From assembly GCA_035942915.1 (NCBI GenBank), contig DASZCR010000192.1:1-7335 (forward strand): DNA of 7,335 bases, given 5' to 3'. The notes under the pieces were generated by a model, which searched no databases, was not told where the DNA came from, and saw nothing but the letters and a program-made list of their open reading frames with translations. Both the position numbers and the translations under genes were made by a program. Of the stretch, positions 1 to 6,387 are shown piece by piece. The first letter of the stretch is position 1. Each line of letters begins with the position of its first letter. Source of the DNA: DASZCR01 sp035942915. Lineage in GTDB: Bacteria; Acidobacteriota; Blastocatellia; Pyrinomonadales; Pyrinomonadaceae.

Positions 1-24
1 GGCCGAGTCTGGTCTGACCCGGCC
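1..24 (-). terminator. Probable terminator hairpin after the DUF3352-like gene
   Basis: On the minus strand a 9-bp stem (GGCCGGGTC pairing with GACTCGGCC, one G-U wobble) closes a 6-nt loop, starting 38 nt after the TAG stop at 63-65. Position and stability fit the end of the ABC operon. The expected T-tract would fall just outside the window, so intrinsic termination cannot be confirmed. It might instead be an ordinary intergenic hairpin. Confidence 0.45.
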
Positions 25-62
25 GCCGCGCCGCCCTGCAACTGACTGAAACGCTCCTGCCT

Positions 63-1739
63 CTACTCGGACTTCTCCCCTTGCCCGCGCGCTATCTTCG
101 ACGTGACGAGCGTCAGCAGACGCGGGAACGTGCCGAGCGGCGTCCGGCTCTCGAAGAGGAAGCCTCCACCCTGCGCCACGCCGTAAGCGAAACTCGGACG
201 CAAGCCCGACGCCTGCGAAGACTTCGCGCCGTCGCCGCTAAGGAGCATACCGTTCAGGCGCGAAAGATAGTCCGCGTTCGAGTTGTAATAGACGAAGAGC
301 GGGTTGGCCGGAGCCGACGCGCTCGCCGCGCGATAGGCGTTGCTCGCGGCCAGAGACCGCCCGCCCTGCGCCGTCTCTATCACGCGCTCGACGGCGCGCT
401 GCGTGTCGCTGGCGACGAAGTTGTTGCCGAGCATCGCGTAGAAGTGCGAGCGTCCCTCTCGATGTTCGACGCGTGTAATCTGCGAGCCTTTATAATCGCG
501 CGTCGTCAAAGTATGCCCCTTGAACTCGGCCGCCTTCGCCAGCGCAGACGTGAAGCGCGCGGGTTCTTTGAGGTTCACTATCAGGATGCCCGCGCGTGAG
601 CCGCCTTCTGCCGGAAGCTGCGCGAGGCAGACTTCTGCGCCGAGCGCGCCGATTATCTCGCCGCGCACGTCCACCTTCGTCTTCTCCGTCAACTCCTGCA
701 AAGCTTCGGCGATGGTCTTCTTGCCGTGCTGCTCGGCGACCTGATTGAACAACATCGTCAACTCGTCGAACGACTGTGCGGCGTTACTGATGGAGGCGTC
801 GAAGACCTGCGAGGCATCTTCCGGCACGAGCGCGACGAGCGCCTGCGTGGTCGGCGGATTGGACGAGAGCGTGTGCAATAGCCCCGTGCCCTTATCTACA
901 GCAGTCACGACGACGCGCTCGGCGACGCGCCCCTCGACGAAACTGCTCGTCAGCACAACCGACTGCACGGAGTCGCCGCCCGCGCCTTGAAAGAGTTGAC
1001 GGAAGGCTGCGACGCCCTGCTTGCTCTCGGCCGGAATGGTCTCGACGAGTCGCGCGAGCGCAGCCGCATCGAGGAAGCCGAAGAGGCCGCCCGCGTAAGG
1101 CGCTTTGGCGCGCGCTTCGACGAATCGCGCGTTCGCTTCGAGACTCTTGGCGCGTCCCGCCTGCACGTCCAGAACTTTCTTCACCGTCTCGTTCGAGTTA
1201 GAGACAAAGAGCGTGTCGCCGACCTGCGCGTAGGCCGCGCGCTGCGAGCCGGAGGCCGCGCCGAGACTGTGAATTGACACTCCGTTGTAAGTCTCCGCAG
1301 GCGTCTCTGCATTCGCGTCTTTCAGGCCGCGCAACATCCGCAGAGCGCGATTCTCAAACGTCTTGCGCGCCTCTGCACTCGTGAACTCCGCGACGAGCAC
1401 GAACTGCGGATGACGCGCGCCCTCGCCCGCGCCGACGAGCGCGACGGCGTAGCTCGCGTCGAGCGCGCCCGTATGATTCGCGCCCATCATGAAGAGCGCA
1501 CCGGCCGCCTGATTGTTCTGCGTAAAAGCGCGCCACGCCTCCGAGTCCATCACCTGAAGCGCCTGTTGTCGCAGGTTGTTGACCTCGACGAAGCCGATGG
1601 TTTCGGCCGGGAGATAACGTTCCAGACGCGGCGACTCGGCGGCCGTCGGCGTCGCCAGCATCCACGCCGCGAGGACGAGCACGAGCGCGCACGCCGCGCC
1701 ACCGAAGATAAAAGGATTACGTTTCAAACTCTTCATCAT
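63..1739 (-). CDS. Secreted or membrane-anchored DUF3352-like protein with two homologous halves
   Basis: 558 aa, function unknown. The N-terminus has a basic start (KSLKRN), a hydrophobic helix at about residues 10-30 and then PTAAES, so it is a signal peptide (possible cleavage near residue 34) or a signal anchor, and the bulk should be outside the cytoplasm. The mature start (RYLPAETIGFVEVNN, about 41-55) resembles DUF3352-type proteins; this call is from memory of the family. The chain looks duplicated: 151-225 aligns with 416-491 (see the repeat entry), and LVPEDASQVFDASI (304-317) echoes the first-half start. No catalytic motif is visible. GGAGG (1747-1743) lies 3 nt before the first ATG and 6 nt before the second, so codon 2 (1736) may be the true start. 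It follows the permease gene by 63 nt containing only this ribosome site, so it is probably the last operon gene and may be an extracytoplasmic partner of the transporter. That role is inference. Confidence 0.8.
   Translation of the reverse strand: MMKSLKRNPFIFGGAACALVLVLAAWMLATPTAAESPRLERYLPAETIGFVEVNNLRQQALQVMDSEAWRAFTQNNQAAGALFMMGANHTGALDASYAVALVGAGEGARHPQFVLVAEFTSAEARKTFENRALRMLRGLKDANAETPAETYNGVSIHSLGAASGSQRAAYAQVGDTLFVSNSNETVKKVLDVQAGRAKSLEANARFVEARAKAPYAGGLFGFLDAAALARLVETIPAESKQGVAAFRQLFQGAGGDSVQSVVLTSSFVEGRVAERVVVTAVDKGTGLLHTLSSNPPTTQALVALVPEDASQVFDASISNAAQSFDELTMLFNQVAEQHGKKTIAEALQELTEKTKVDVRGEIIGALGAEVCLAQLPAEGGSRAGILIVNLKEPARFTSALAKAAEFKGHTLTTRDYKGSQITRVEHREGRSHFYAMLGNNFVASDTQRAVERVIETAQGGRSLAASNAYRAASASAPANPLFVYYNSNADYLSRLNGMLLSGDGAKSSQASGLRPSFAYGVAQGGGFLFESRTPLGTFPRLLTLVTSKIARGQGEKSE
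267..1289 (-). repeat. Internal protein duplication in the DUF3352-like protein
   Basis: Residues 151-225 (1289-1065) and 416-491 (494-267) can be aligned by eye. Both begin YxG (YNGVSI and YKGSQI), continue through a Gly-centred strand pair (YAQVGDTLFVSNSN and YAMLGNNFVASDTQ), then a helix (ETVKKVLDVQAGRAKSLEAN and RAVERVIETAQGGRSLAASN), then AxAP, and end in a strand before an Asp and YL or AL. The similarity is at protein level only, so the duplication is old. The boundaries are approximate. Confidence 0.65.
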
Positions 1740-1802
1740 CAGCCTCCGTTCAAATTAAGCCCGCGATAGTTCTGCCATGAGCAGCGCGTCCGCGCCGCGT
1801 CC

Positions 1803-2609
1803 TTACTTCATCTCCTTGCGCGCGAAGAAATACTGCGCCGTGAAGTAGAGCACGGTCGCCGTAATCAACATGATGAGCATCGGGTAGGGGTCGAGCCGAC
1901 CGTACACGTCGAGGTTGGCGTTGCCCCCGTTGGAGTTGCGGAGCGCCTGACTGACGATGAGGTTGAAGAGGTCGGCCCCGAAGTAGTAGAACATCGCAAT
2001 GAGCGCCACCGCGCCTGCAATCACCGCTATCCACCACTTCTCGAAGAGCACCGAGAAGAGGAAGGTCGCCGAAAAGACCATCAACGCCACCAGCCCAGTC
2101 CACAGCGCGCCGCGCAGAGCGTCGTCCATGACGCTGGCGAACGCCCCCCACGAACCCGCCAGCGTCACCCCGCTCGCCGCCCCGGCCGTCACGAGATAGA
2201 CGAGAGCAAGCGTCGTCACAATCGAGAGCGCGACGCACGCGACGGTCTGCGTCGCACCGACGGCGTACTTGACGGCGAGTATTTGTCTGCGATGCACGGG
2301 ACGCTCGAAGAGGAAGAAGATGCTCCGGTTCTCAATCTCGCCGCCGACCGCGCCGACGGCGTAGAAGGCCAGCAGGAACAGTCCTGCCGAAATCAGAAAG
2401 ATGGTCTGCACCACCAGCGTCCCTTGAAGAACCCGCTCGACGACCGTGTCGTTGAAAGCCATCAGGTCGAAGCGCGCGGCCGGTTTGAAGGCCACGACCA
2501 GCCCGGCGATGATAAGCGGGATGTGAAAGGCGACGGCAAAGGCCAGCCACTTCCAGCGCGTCTCGCGCCACTCTTTCCACAGCATCGCCTTCAGCATCTC
2601 GCCTCTCAT
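1803..2609 (-). CDS. ABC-2 type transporter permease
   Basis: 268 aa, the membrane subunit for the upstream ATPase. Six hydrophobic helices are visible at about residues 22-41, 66-88, 114-141, 165-187, 191-212 and 241-262, the usual number for ABC-2 permeases. The N-terminal amphipathic stretch (MLKAMLWKEWRETRWKW) and the cytoplasmic segment EIENRSIFFLFERPVHRRQILAVKY region (about 91-115) match the family pattern of an acidic residue, then P.xR..il..K between helices 2 and 3. The start overlaps the ATPase stop as ATGA (2609-2606), so translation is coupled, and a near-perfect AAGGAGG sits 7 nt upstream, which favours this start over Met5 (2597). The substrate cannot be read from the sequence. 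Context (YtrA-type regulator, one ATPase, one permease) suggests export of a peptide, antibiotic or lipid-like compound, or envelope maintenance, as in Ytr or Bcr-type systems; this is inference. Confidence 0.9.
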   Translation of the reverse strand: MRGEMLKAMLWKEWRETRWKWLAFAVAFHIPLIIAGLVVAFKPAARFDLMAFNDTVVERVLQGTLVVQTIFLISAGLFLLAFYAVGAVGGEIENRSIFFLFERPVHRRQILAVKYAVGATQTVACVALSIVTTLALVYLVTAGAASGVTLAGSWGAFASVMDDALRGALWTGLVALMVFSATFLFSVLFEKWWIAVIAGAVALIAMFYYFGADLFNLIVSQALRNSNGGNANLDVYGRLDPYPMLIMLITATVLYFTAQYFFARKEMK

Positions 2610-3574
2610 CTTCCTTCCTCCTTCCGCTCGCGCGCCGCGCGCACGGAATCGACGAAAATCTCTTCGAGCGTCATCGGCAGCACCTCCGCTTCACGAACGC
2701 CGCGTTCGCCGAGCAGGCGCACCGAATCCTCGCTCCATCCGCTGATGGTCAACACCTGTTCGTGTCTGCCGCTTTCGACGGCGAGCAGGCCGGGCAGCCC
2801 CGCCACGTCCGGCCGCGTCCCGTTCGTCGCATAGCGCACGCGTTTGTGCGTCGCCTTCAGTTCGTCAACCGACGAGGTGACGATTAAATGCCCGTCGTTG
2901 ATGATGCCGACGTAGTCTGCGACGCGCTCGACCTCCTCGACGATGTGCGACGAGAAGAGGACGGTCTTTCCCTCCTCGCCAATCTCGGCCACGATGTTCT
3001 CGATGAAGTCGCGGCGGACGATGGGGTCGAGGCCGGAAGTCGGCTCGTCGAGGATGATGAGTTCGGGGTTGTAGGAGAGCGCCAGCAGCAGGCAGACGCG
3101 CGCGCGATTGCCGCGCGAGAGTTGCCTGATGCGACGGTCGGCCGGGAGGTCGAAGCGTTTCAAGAGGTGCGCCGCCTTCTGGTCGTCCCAGTTCTCATGG
3201 AAGGCGCGCGTGAAACGGATGCACTCGGCGACGGTCATCCATTCGTAGAGATAGCGGTTCTCCGAGACGTAGGCGACGCGCCTGCGAATCTCGATGAGGT
3301 CTTCCGCGAGCGTGCGTCCGAGCACGCGGATGCGCCCCGCCGAAGGTTTGAGATGACCGACAATCATCTTAATAATCGTTGACTTGCCCGCGCCGTTGAC
3401 GCCGAGCAGGCCGAAGACCGTTCCCTTGAGGACGCGCAAATCGACGCCGCGCACGGCCTCGAAGCTGCCGAAGTTGCGCCGCAGCCCTGCGGTCTCAATC
3501 GCGTAATCGTTCGGCTCGTATCCGCCTTCCCCGCTCATATCTGTCAAGCCTCTCAGGTCGTTATCGAATCGCAT
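2606..3574 (-). CDS. ABC transporter ATP-binding protein (YtrB/BcrA-like)
   Basis: 322 aa, a cytoplasmic ATPase powering the adjacent permease. Motifs in order: Walker A GVNGAGKST (58-66); Glu105 at the Q-loop position (VAYVSEN), a substitution common in ABC-2 exporters; signature LSRGN (152-156) in place of LSGGQ; Walker B LIILDE with catalytic Glu177 (172-177); D-loop SGLD (180-183); switch His210. Residues about 240-322 form a C-terminal extension typical of ABC-2 ATPases, ending in LEEIFVDSVR. The start is uncertain: ATG at 3574 lies 3 nt after the regulator stop with only a weak AGG, whereas Met13 (3538) has GAGAGG about 10 nt upstream and begins nearer the conserved YAIETAGL segment, where relatives usually start. 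Residues 1-12 may therefore be untranslated leader. The gene lies directly between the regulator and the permease, which is the YtrA-type operon order. Confidence 0.93.
   Translation of the reverse strand: MRFDNDLRGLTDMSGEGGYEPNDYAIETAGLRRNFGSFEAVRGVDLRVLKGTVFGLLGVNGAGKSTIIKMIVGHLKPSAGRIRVLGRTLAEDLIEIRRRVAYVSENRYLYEWMTVAECIRFTRAFHENWDDQKAAHLLKRFDLPADRRIRQLSRGNRARVCLLLALSYNPELIILDEPTSGLDPIVRRDFIENIVAEIGEEGKTVLFSSHIVEEVERVADYVGIINDGHLIVTSSVDELKATHKRVRYATNGTRPDVAGLPGLLAVESGRHEQVLTISGWSEDSVRLLGERGVREAEVLPMTLEEIFVDSVRAARERKEEGR
2617..2623 (-). promoter_or_regulatory. Strong Shine-Dalgarno site for the permease
   Basis: AAGGAGG on the minus strand ends 7 nt before the ATG at 2609. It lies inside the last codons of the ATPase gene. 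Together with the ATGA overlap it fixes the permease start and suggests efficient independent as well as coupled initiation. Confidence 0.8.
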
Positions 3575-3577
3575 AGC

Positions 3578-3991
3578 CTATGACTTGTTCGTCGTCTCGG
3601 CCGTCTGCCGCGCCGCCAGAATCTTCGCCAGCACCCGCTCGAAAGAGTCTCGCAACTCCGTCTCGCTCAAACCCAGATTGACACCCTCGACCAGCGCCTT
3701 CTCCAACAACTCGCTCAAGACCTTGCGCCGCTCGTTCTTCGACATCTCGACGCCCTGACTCGAAACGAAAGTGCCCTGCCCCTGCCGCTTGTAGATGACG
3801 CCCTCGTATTCGAGGTCGAGATAGGCGCGCGCCACAGTGTTCGGGTTGACCGCCAACTCGACCGCCAACTGGCGCACGGACGGCAAGGGGTCTTCCGGCT
3901 GCAATCGCCCCATCGCGATGCCGGTCTTTATCTGGCTGACAATCTGCATGTAAATCGGCAGCCCGCTCGACAAATCAATGGAAATGAACAC
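3578..3991 (-). CDS. GntR-family repressor, YtrA subfamily
   Basis: 137 aa, a short GntR regulator with no large ligand domain, as in the YtrA subfamily. The winged helix-turn-helix occupies residues about 8-78: PIYMQIVSQIKTGI (helix 1), LPSVRQLAVEL (helix 2), NPNTVARAYLDLEYEG (recognition helix, 49-64) and the wing GQGTFV (71-76). Residues 84-128 are two helices that serve dimerisation in this subfamily. The reading frame opens at GTG (3991). GAGG directly abuts this codon, which is poor spacing, but no better in-frame start gives the conserved FISIDLSSGLPIY beginning. It is the first gene of the ABC operon and a perfect inverted repeat overlaps its promoter, so it very likely represses itself and the transporter. 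The inducer is unknown; in characterised YtrA systems envelope-active antibiotics relieve repression. Confidence 0.93.
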   Translation of the reverse strand: MFISIDLSSGLPIYMQIVSQIKTGIAMGRLQPEDPLPSVRQLAVELAVNPNTVARAYLDLEYEGVIYKRQGQGTFVSSQGVEMSKNERRKVLSELLEKALVEGVNLGLSETELRDSFERVLAKILAARQTAETTNKS

Positions 3992-4008
3992 CCTCGCACC
4001 ACCGTCAC

Positions 4009-4032
4009 ACTGTATTAATTGACTAATACAGT
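4009..4032. promoter_or_regulatory. Operator palindrome for the YtrA-type regulator
   Basis: A perfect 9-bp inverted repeat: ACTGTATTA (4009-4017), a 6-bp spacer ATTGAC, then TAATACAGT (4024-4032). It is AT-rich in an otherwise GC-rich region. It begins inside the proposed -10 box and extends across the probable transcription start, so a bound dimer would block RNA polymerase. YtrA-type operators are generally palindromes with TGTA/TACA-like cores, which this one fits. Confidence 0.85.
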
Positions 4033-4056
4033 AAGCCTCAATACGCCGTCCGTCAA
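4028..4056 (-). promoter_or_regulatory. Sigma70-like promoter of the GntR-ABC operon
   Basis: TTGACG (4056-4051, 5 of 6 consensus) is followed by a 17-nt spacer and TACTGT (4033-4028, 3 of 6, with the key first, second and last bases). The start would be near 4021, giving a leader of about 30 nt to the GTG at 3991. The -10 box overlaps the operator palindrome. The spacing is ideal but the -10 is weak, so the promoter may be modest even when derepressed. Confidence 0.55.
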
Positions 4057-4077
4057 GCGGAAGTTTCAGGCGCGCCG

Positions 4078-4130
4078 AAAAAAGTTTCGGCCGCGACCGG
4101 AGCTTTGTGTCCCGGTTGCGGCCGAAAGTT
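4078..4130 (-). terminator. Rho-independent terminator of the SPFH operon
   Basis: On the minus strand a 16-bp GC-rich stem (4127-4112 pairing with 4100-4085, one C-A mismatch) closes an 11-nt loop and is followed by six T (4083-4078). Two outer A-T pairs extend it after a mismatch. It begins 31 nt after the SPFH stop and ends 21 nt before the -35 box of the next operon, insulating the two units. Confidence 0.88.
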
Positions 4131-4161
4131 GATGAGAGTGAGCGTCGCCCGTATCGGTTGA

Positions 4162-6387
4162 CTATTTGACGACCGTTTTCGCGCCGTTGCCGGCGGTGGA
4201 ACCGTTGCCTGAGCCGTTACCGCCGCCGCCTTGTTCGACGCCGAGACGGTCGCGGAAGAGGTTGAGCAGCAGGAGCGTCCCTAAGCCGCCCGCGCCGTCG
4301 CCCGTGCCGCCCGAAGCCATCACGTCGGGCGTGATGCGGACGCCCTTCTCGCCAATCACCTTGAGGGTTTCGACGAGCGCGACGCCCTGCGCGCCGAGCG
4401 CGTTGACCTGCTCGTGATAAGCGACGCCCTGCGCTTCGCCCATCAGACGCACCTTCTCCGCCTCGGCCTTGCCGGTGGCGAGAATGTAGTGCGCCTCGCC
4501 CTCTGCCTCAGCCTTGCGCTGTTCGGAGCGGCGCGAGGAGATTTCGACGCCGACGGTGGCGGCCATCAGGTCGCGCTGGTTGTCTGCGTGCGCGCGGGTC
4601 TTTTCCAGTTGAATACGCTTCTCTTCGGCCTCGCGCTGCGCGTTGTACATGTTCTGGCGCTGCTCGGCGAGAATCTTTTCGGTCTGCGTCTTCATCAGCT
4701 CTTCGGGCAGGTGGATGTGGCAGATGAGAACGTTGACCACATCGACGTGATACTTCAGGAGGTGCATGCGGACGCGTGCCTCGGCGCGCTCCTGCTCCTC
4801 GTGGCGGTTTTGGAGGTAGGCCATCGCCGACGACTCCGACGCCTGATTACGGAAGATGGAGTCAATCAGCGGGTGCATCACGTTCTGGATGAGTTTGTCG
4901 GTGTTGCCGATTTTGGCGACCATGAAGGGCGCGTCCTCCGGCTTGACGCGGAAGACGACGCGGACTTCGAGTTTCATCGTGAAGCCGTCCTTCGAGATGA
5001 CCTCGAAGGGGTCGAAGGTGTTGTCCACCTCCTCGGCCGTCCATTCAACCGTCATGTTCGTCGTCGGGATGATAATCGGCGTCATCGCCAGCGTGTTGAC
5101 ATAGTACTTGCCGGGGCCGACGACCGACTCCTGTATCCCGCGATAGCCTTCGGGGACGACGTAAGCCTCGTGCGCGCCCTGGTCGAGACGTGCGTCGGCC
5201 GGGTCGCCCGTGAGCAAGTCCTCCTGAATCTCGGATAGTTGCCGGTTCTCGCCGTCGAGTTGGTCGAGGCGCTGGACGGCCTTCGTAACCTGCTCGTGCT
5301 CCTCCTTCTCAAGTCGCTCGCGCACCTTGTCGGCCATCTCGCGCCGAATCTCTTCGGTCGGGTCTTTGCCGACGTTCGAGACGATGACGGCGACCTCGCC
5401 CGGCTTCACTTCACGCGCCGTTTCGGGGATGACTTTGAAGACGAGCGGGTTGATGTAGTAAGTGCCGGGCAGGAGGATGTCCTTCTGCGGGCCGCGCTGT
5501 CCGCCGCGACGGATGAACTCGTTGCAGTCCTGAAAGTTGTCGTGGCCTTCGACCGGATTGGCGACGTAATCGCGCGGGTCGAGGGGCGCGCCGTCCAAAG
5601 CTTCGACGAGTCCGATGTTGTTCTCGTTGATGATGGTGGCATCGTAGAGACGGACGGTGAAGAGGCCGGGCTTGGCTTCGTTCGTCCCGTCGAGCGGGAC
5701 TGATTGAGTCAGGATGCGGTAAGTGCCCGGCGTCAGGATTTCAACCTGCGGGCCTTTCTGTCCGCCGTTGGCGATGAAGGATTCGGCGTCTTGAAAGTTA
5801 CGGTGCGCTTCAATGGCCTTGCCGTGCAGGCGGCCTGGGTCGAGCGGGTCGCCGTCAGCGGCCGTGATGACGCCGACCTTTCCCGGCGGAATCATCGTCG
5901 CCTTCGCAATCGAGACGCGGAACAGGTACGGATGAATCGGCCACAGACCCGGCGGCAGCGTGCGCAGTTGGATGCCTTTGACGCCGCCCTGCTTGATGAA
6001 GGCGATGGGGTCTTGGAAATTGTTGTGCGCGTTCTGCGCGCGGTCGGGCGCGAAGATGCGCCCCGGCGGCATCGGCTCGCCGTCCACCGCCTCGACTATC
6101 CCCAGTTCGTCGGGGCCGACCTCGATAAGCGGCACTTTGCGCACGACCCTCTCGGTGATGGGGTTGATGAAGTGGAGTCCCGGCTTGAGCACATCGGCCT
6201 GAATACCGACCTCGCCTTCGGTGGCGACGATGCGGCCCGGCGGCATCTTGCGGCCGAAGTAGCGTCGCTCCTTGATGGCGATTTCGCGTGCGCCGACGTT
6301 GACGAGGAAGCGGCCGATGAGGAGGGCGAACACGACGACGGCGATGACGCCGACGACGAGATAGGGGATGTAGTCGTTGATGTTCAT
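4162..6387 (-). CDS. Membrane-anchored SPFH/Band 7 protein with vault-like repeats
   Basis: 741 aa. A membrane helix at about residues 7-28 is followed by Arg/Lys-rich sequence, so by the positive-inside rule the body is probably cytoplasmic. Residues 49-449 hold about five beta-rich repeats (separate entry). Then come an SPFH/Band 7 domain (about 446-560, containing DGFTMKLEVRVVFRVKPED), a long charged helix with flotillin-like Ala-Glu runs (about 560-665, e.g. GKAEAEKVRLMGEAQG), a short hydrophobic patch (GLGTLLLLNLF, 701-711) and a Gly/Asn tail. SPFH proteins form membrane-bound ring or cage oligomers that organise membrane domains or proteases; here that is inference. An open frame extends 63 codons further, but ATG 6387 is chosen because AGAGGT lies 5 nt upstream, the membrane helix follows at once, and the ATG overlaps the upstream stop as ATGA. 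A protein of this length and repeat content is neither a classical flotillin nor HflK/C. Confidence 0.9.
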   Translation of the reverse strand: MNINDYIPYLVVGVIAVVVFALLIGRFLVNVGAREIAIKERRYFGRKMPPGRIVATEGEVGIQADVLKPGLHFINPITERVVRKVPLIEVGPDELGIVEAVDGEPMPPGRIFAPDRAQNAHNNFQDPIAFIKQGGVKGIQLRTLPPGLWPIHPYLFRVSIAKATMIPPGKVGVITAADGDPLDPGRLHGKAIEAHRNFQDAESFIANGGQKGPQVEILTPGTYRILTQSVPLDGTNEAKPGLFTVRLYDATIINENNIGLVEALDGAPLDPRDYVANPVEGHDNFQDCNEFIRRGGQRGPQKDILLPGTYYINPLVFKVIPETAREVKPGEVAVIVSNVGKDPTEEIRREMADKVRERLEKEEHEQVTKAVQRLDQLDGENRQLSEIQEDLLTGDPADARLDQGAHEAYVVPEGYRGIQESVVGPGKYYVNTLAMTPIIIPTTNMTVEWTAEEVDNTFDPFEVISKDGFTMKLEVRVVFRVKPEDAPFMVAKIGNTDKLIQNVMHPLIDSIFRNQASESSAMAYLQNRHEEQERAEARVRMHLLKYHVDVVNVLICHIHLPEELMKTQTEKILAEQRQNMYNAQREAEEKRIQLEKTRAHADNQRDLMAATVGVEISSRRSEQRKAEAEGEAHYILATGKAEAEKVRLMGEAQGVAYHEQVNALGAQGVALVETLKVIGEKGVRITPDVMASGGTGDGAGGLGTLLLLNLFRDRLGVEQGGGGNGSGNGSTAGNGAKTVVK
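5041..6243 (-). repeat. Five tandem beta-rich repeats in the SPFH protein
   Basis: Protein-level repeats with approximate residues: R0 49-90, R1 92-166, R2 167-253, R3 254-327, R4 328-449. R1-R3 share (V/L)(V/I)xAxDGxPxxP, then HxNFQD, FI..GG..G.Q, L.PG.Y.I.P and a closing beta strand. R0 keeps only the outer strands (PPGRIVATEGEVGI and LKPGLHFINP). In R4 the NFQD part is replaced by a charged helical insert (about 343-393) before GYRGIQESVVGPGKYYVN. The repeats differ in bases, so the array is old rather than a recent DNA expansion. Confidence 0.8.

Noticed and set aside
81..599. A 172-aa Arg-rich plus-strand open frame opposite the DUF3352-like gene
   Set aside because: Extreme Arg content and no domain; it mirrors the conserved second half of the minus-strand protein.
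4162..4260. GC-rich repetitive Gly/Asn codons at the SPFH 3' end as a DNA tandem repeat
   Set aside because: The units are irregular and explained by a Gly/Ser/Asn-rich flexible tail; there is no exact repeat unit.
4414..5703. Long plus-strand open frames opposite the SPFH gene (274 and 154 aa)
   Set aside because: They are antisense to a clearly conserved domain protein, have biased shadow composition (runs of Val, Leu, Asp, Arg), and lack ribosome sites or family motifs. They reflect GC-rich codon bias.
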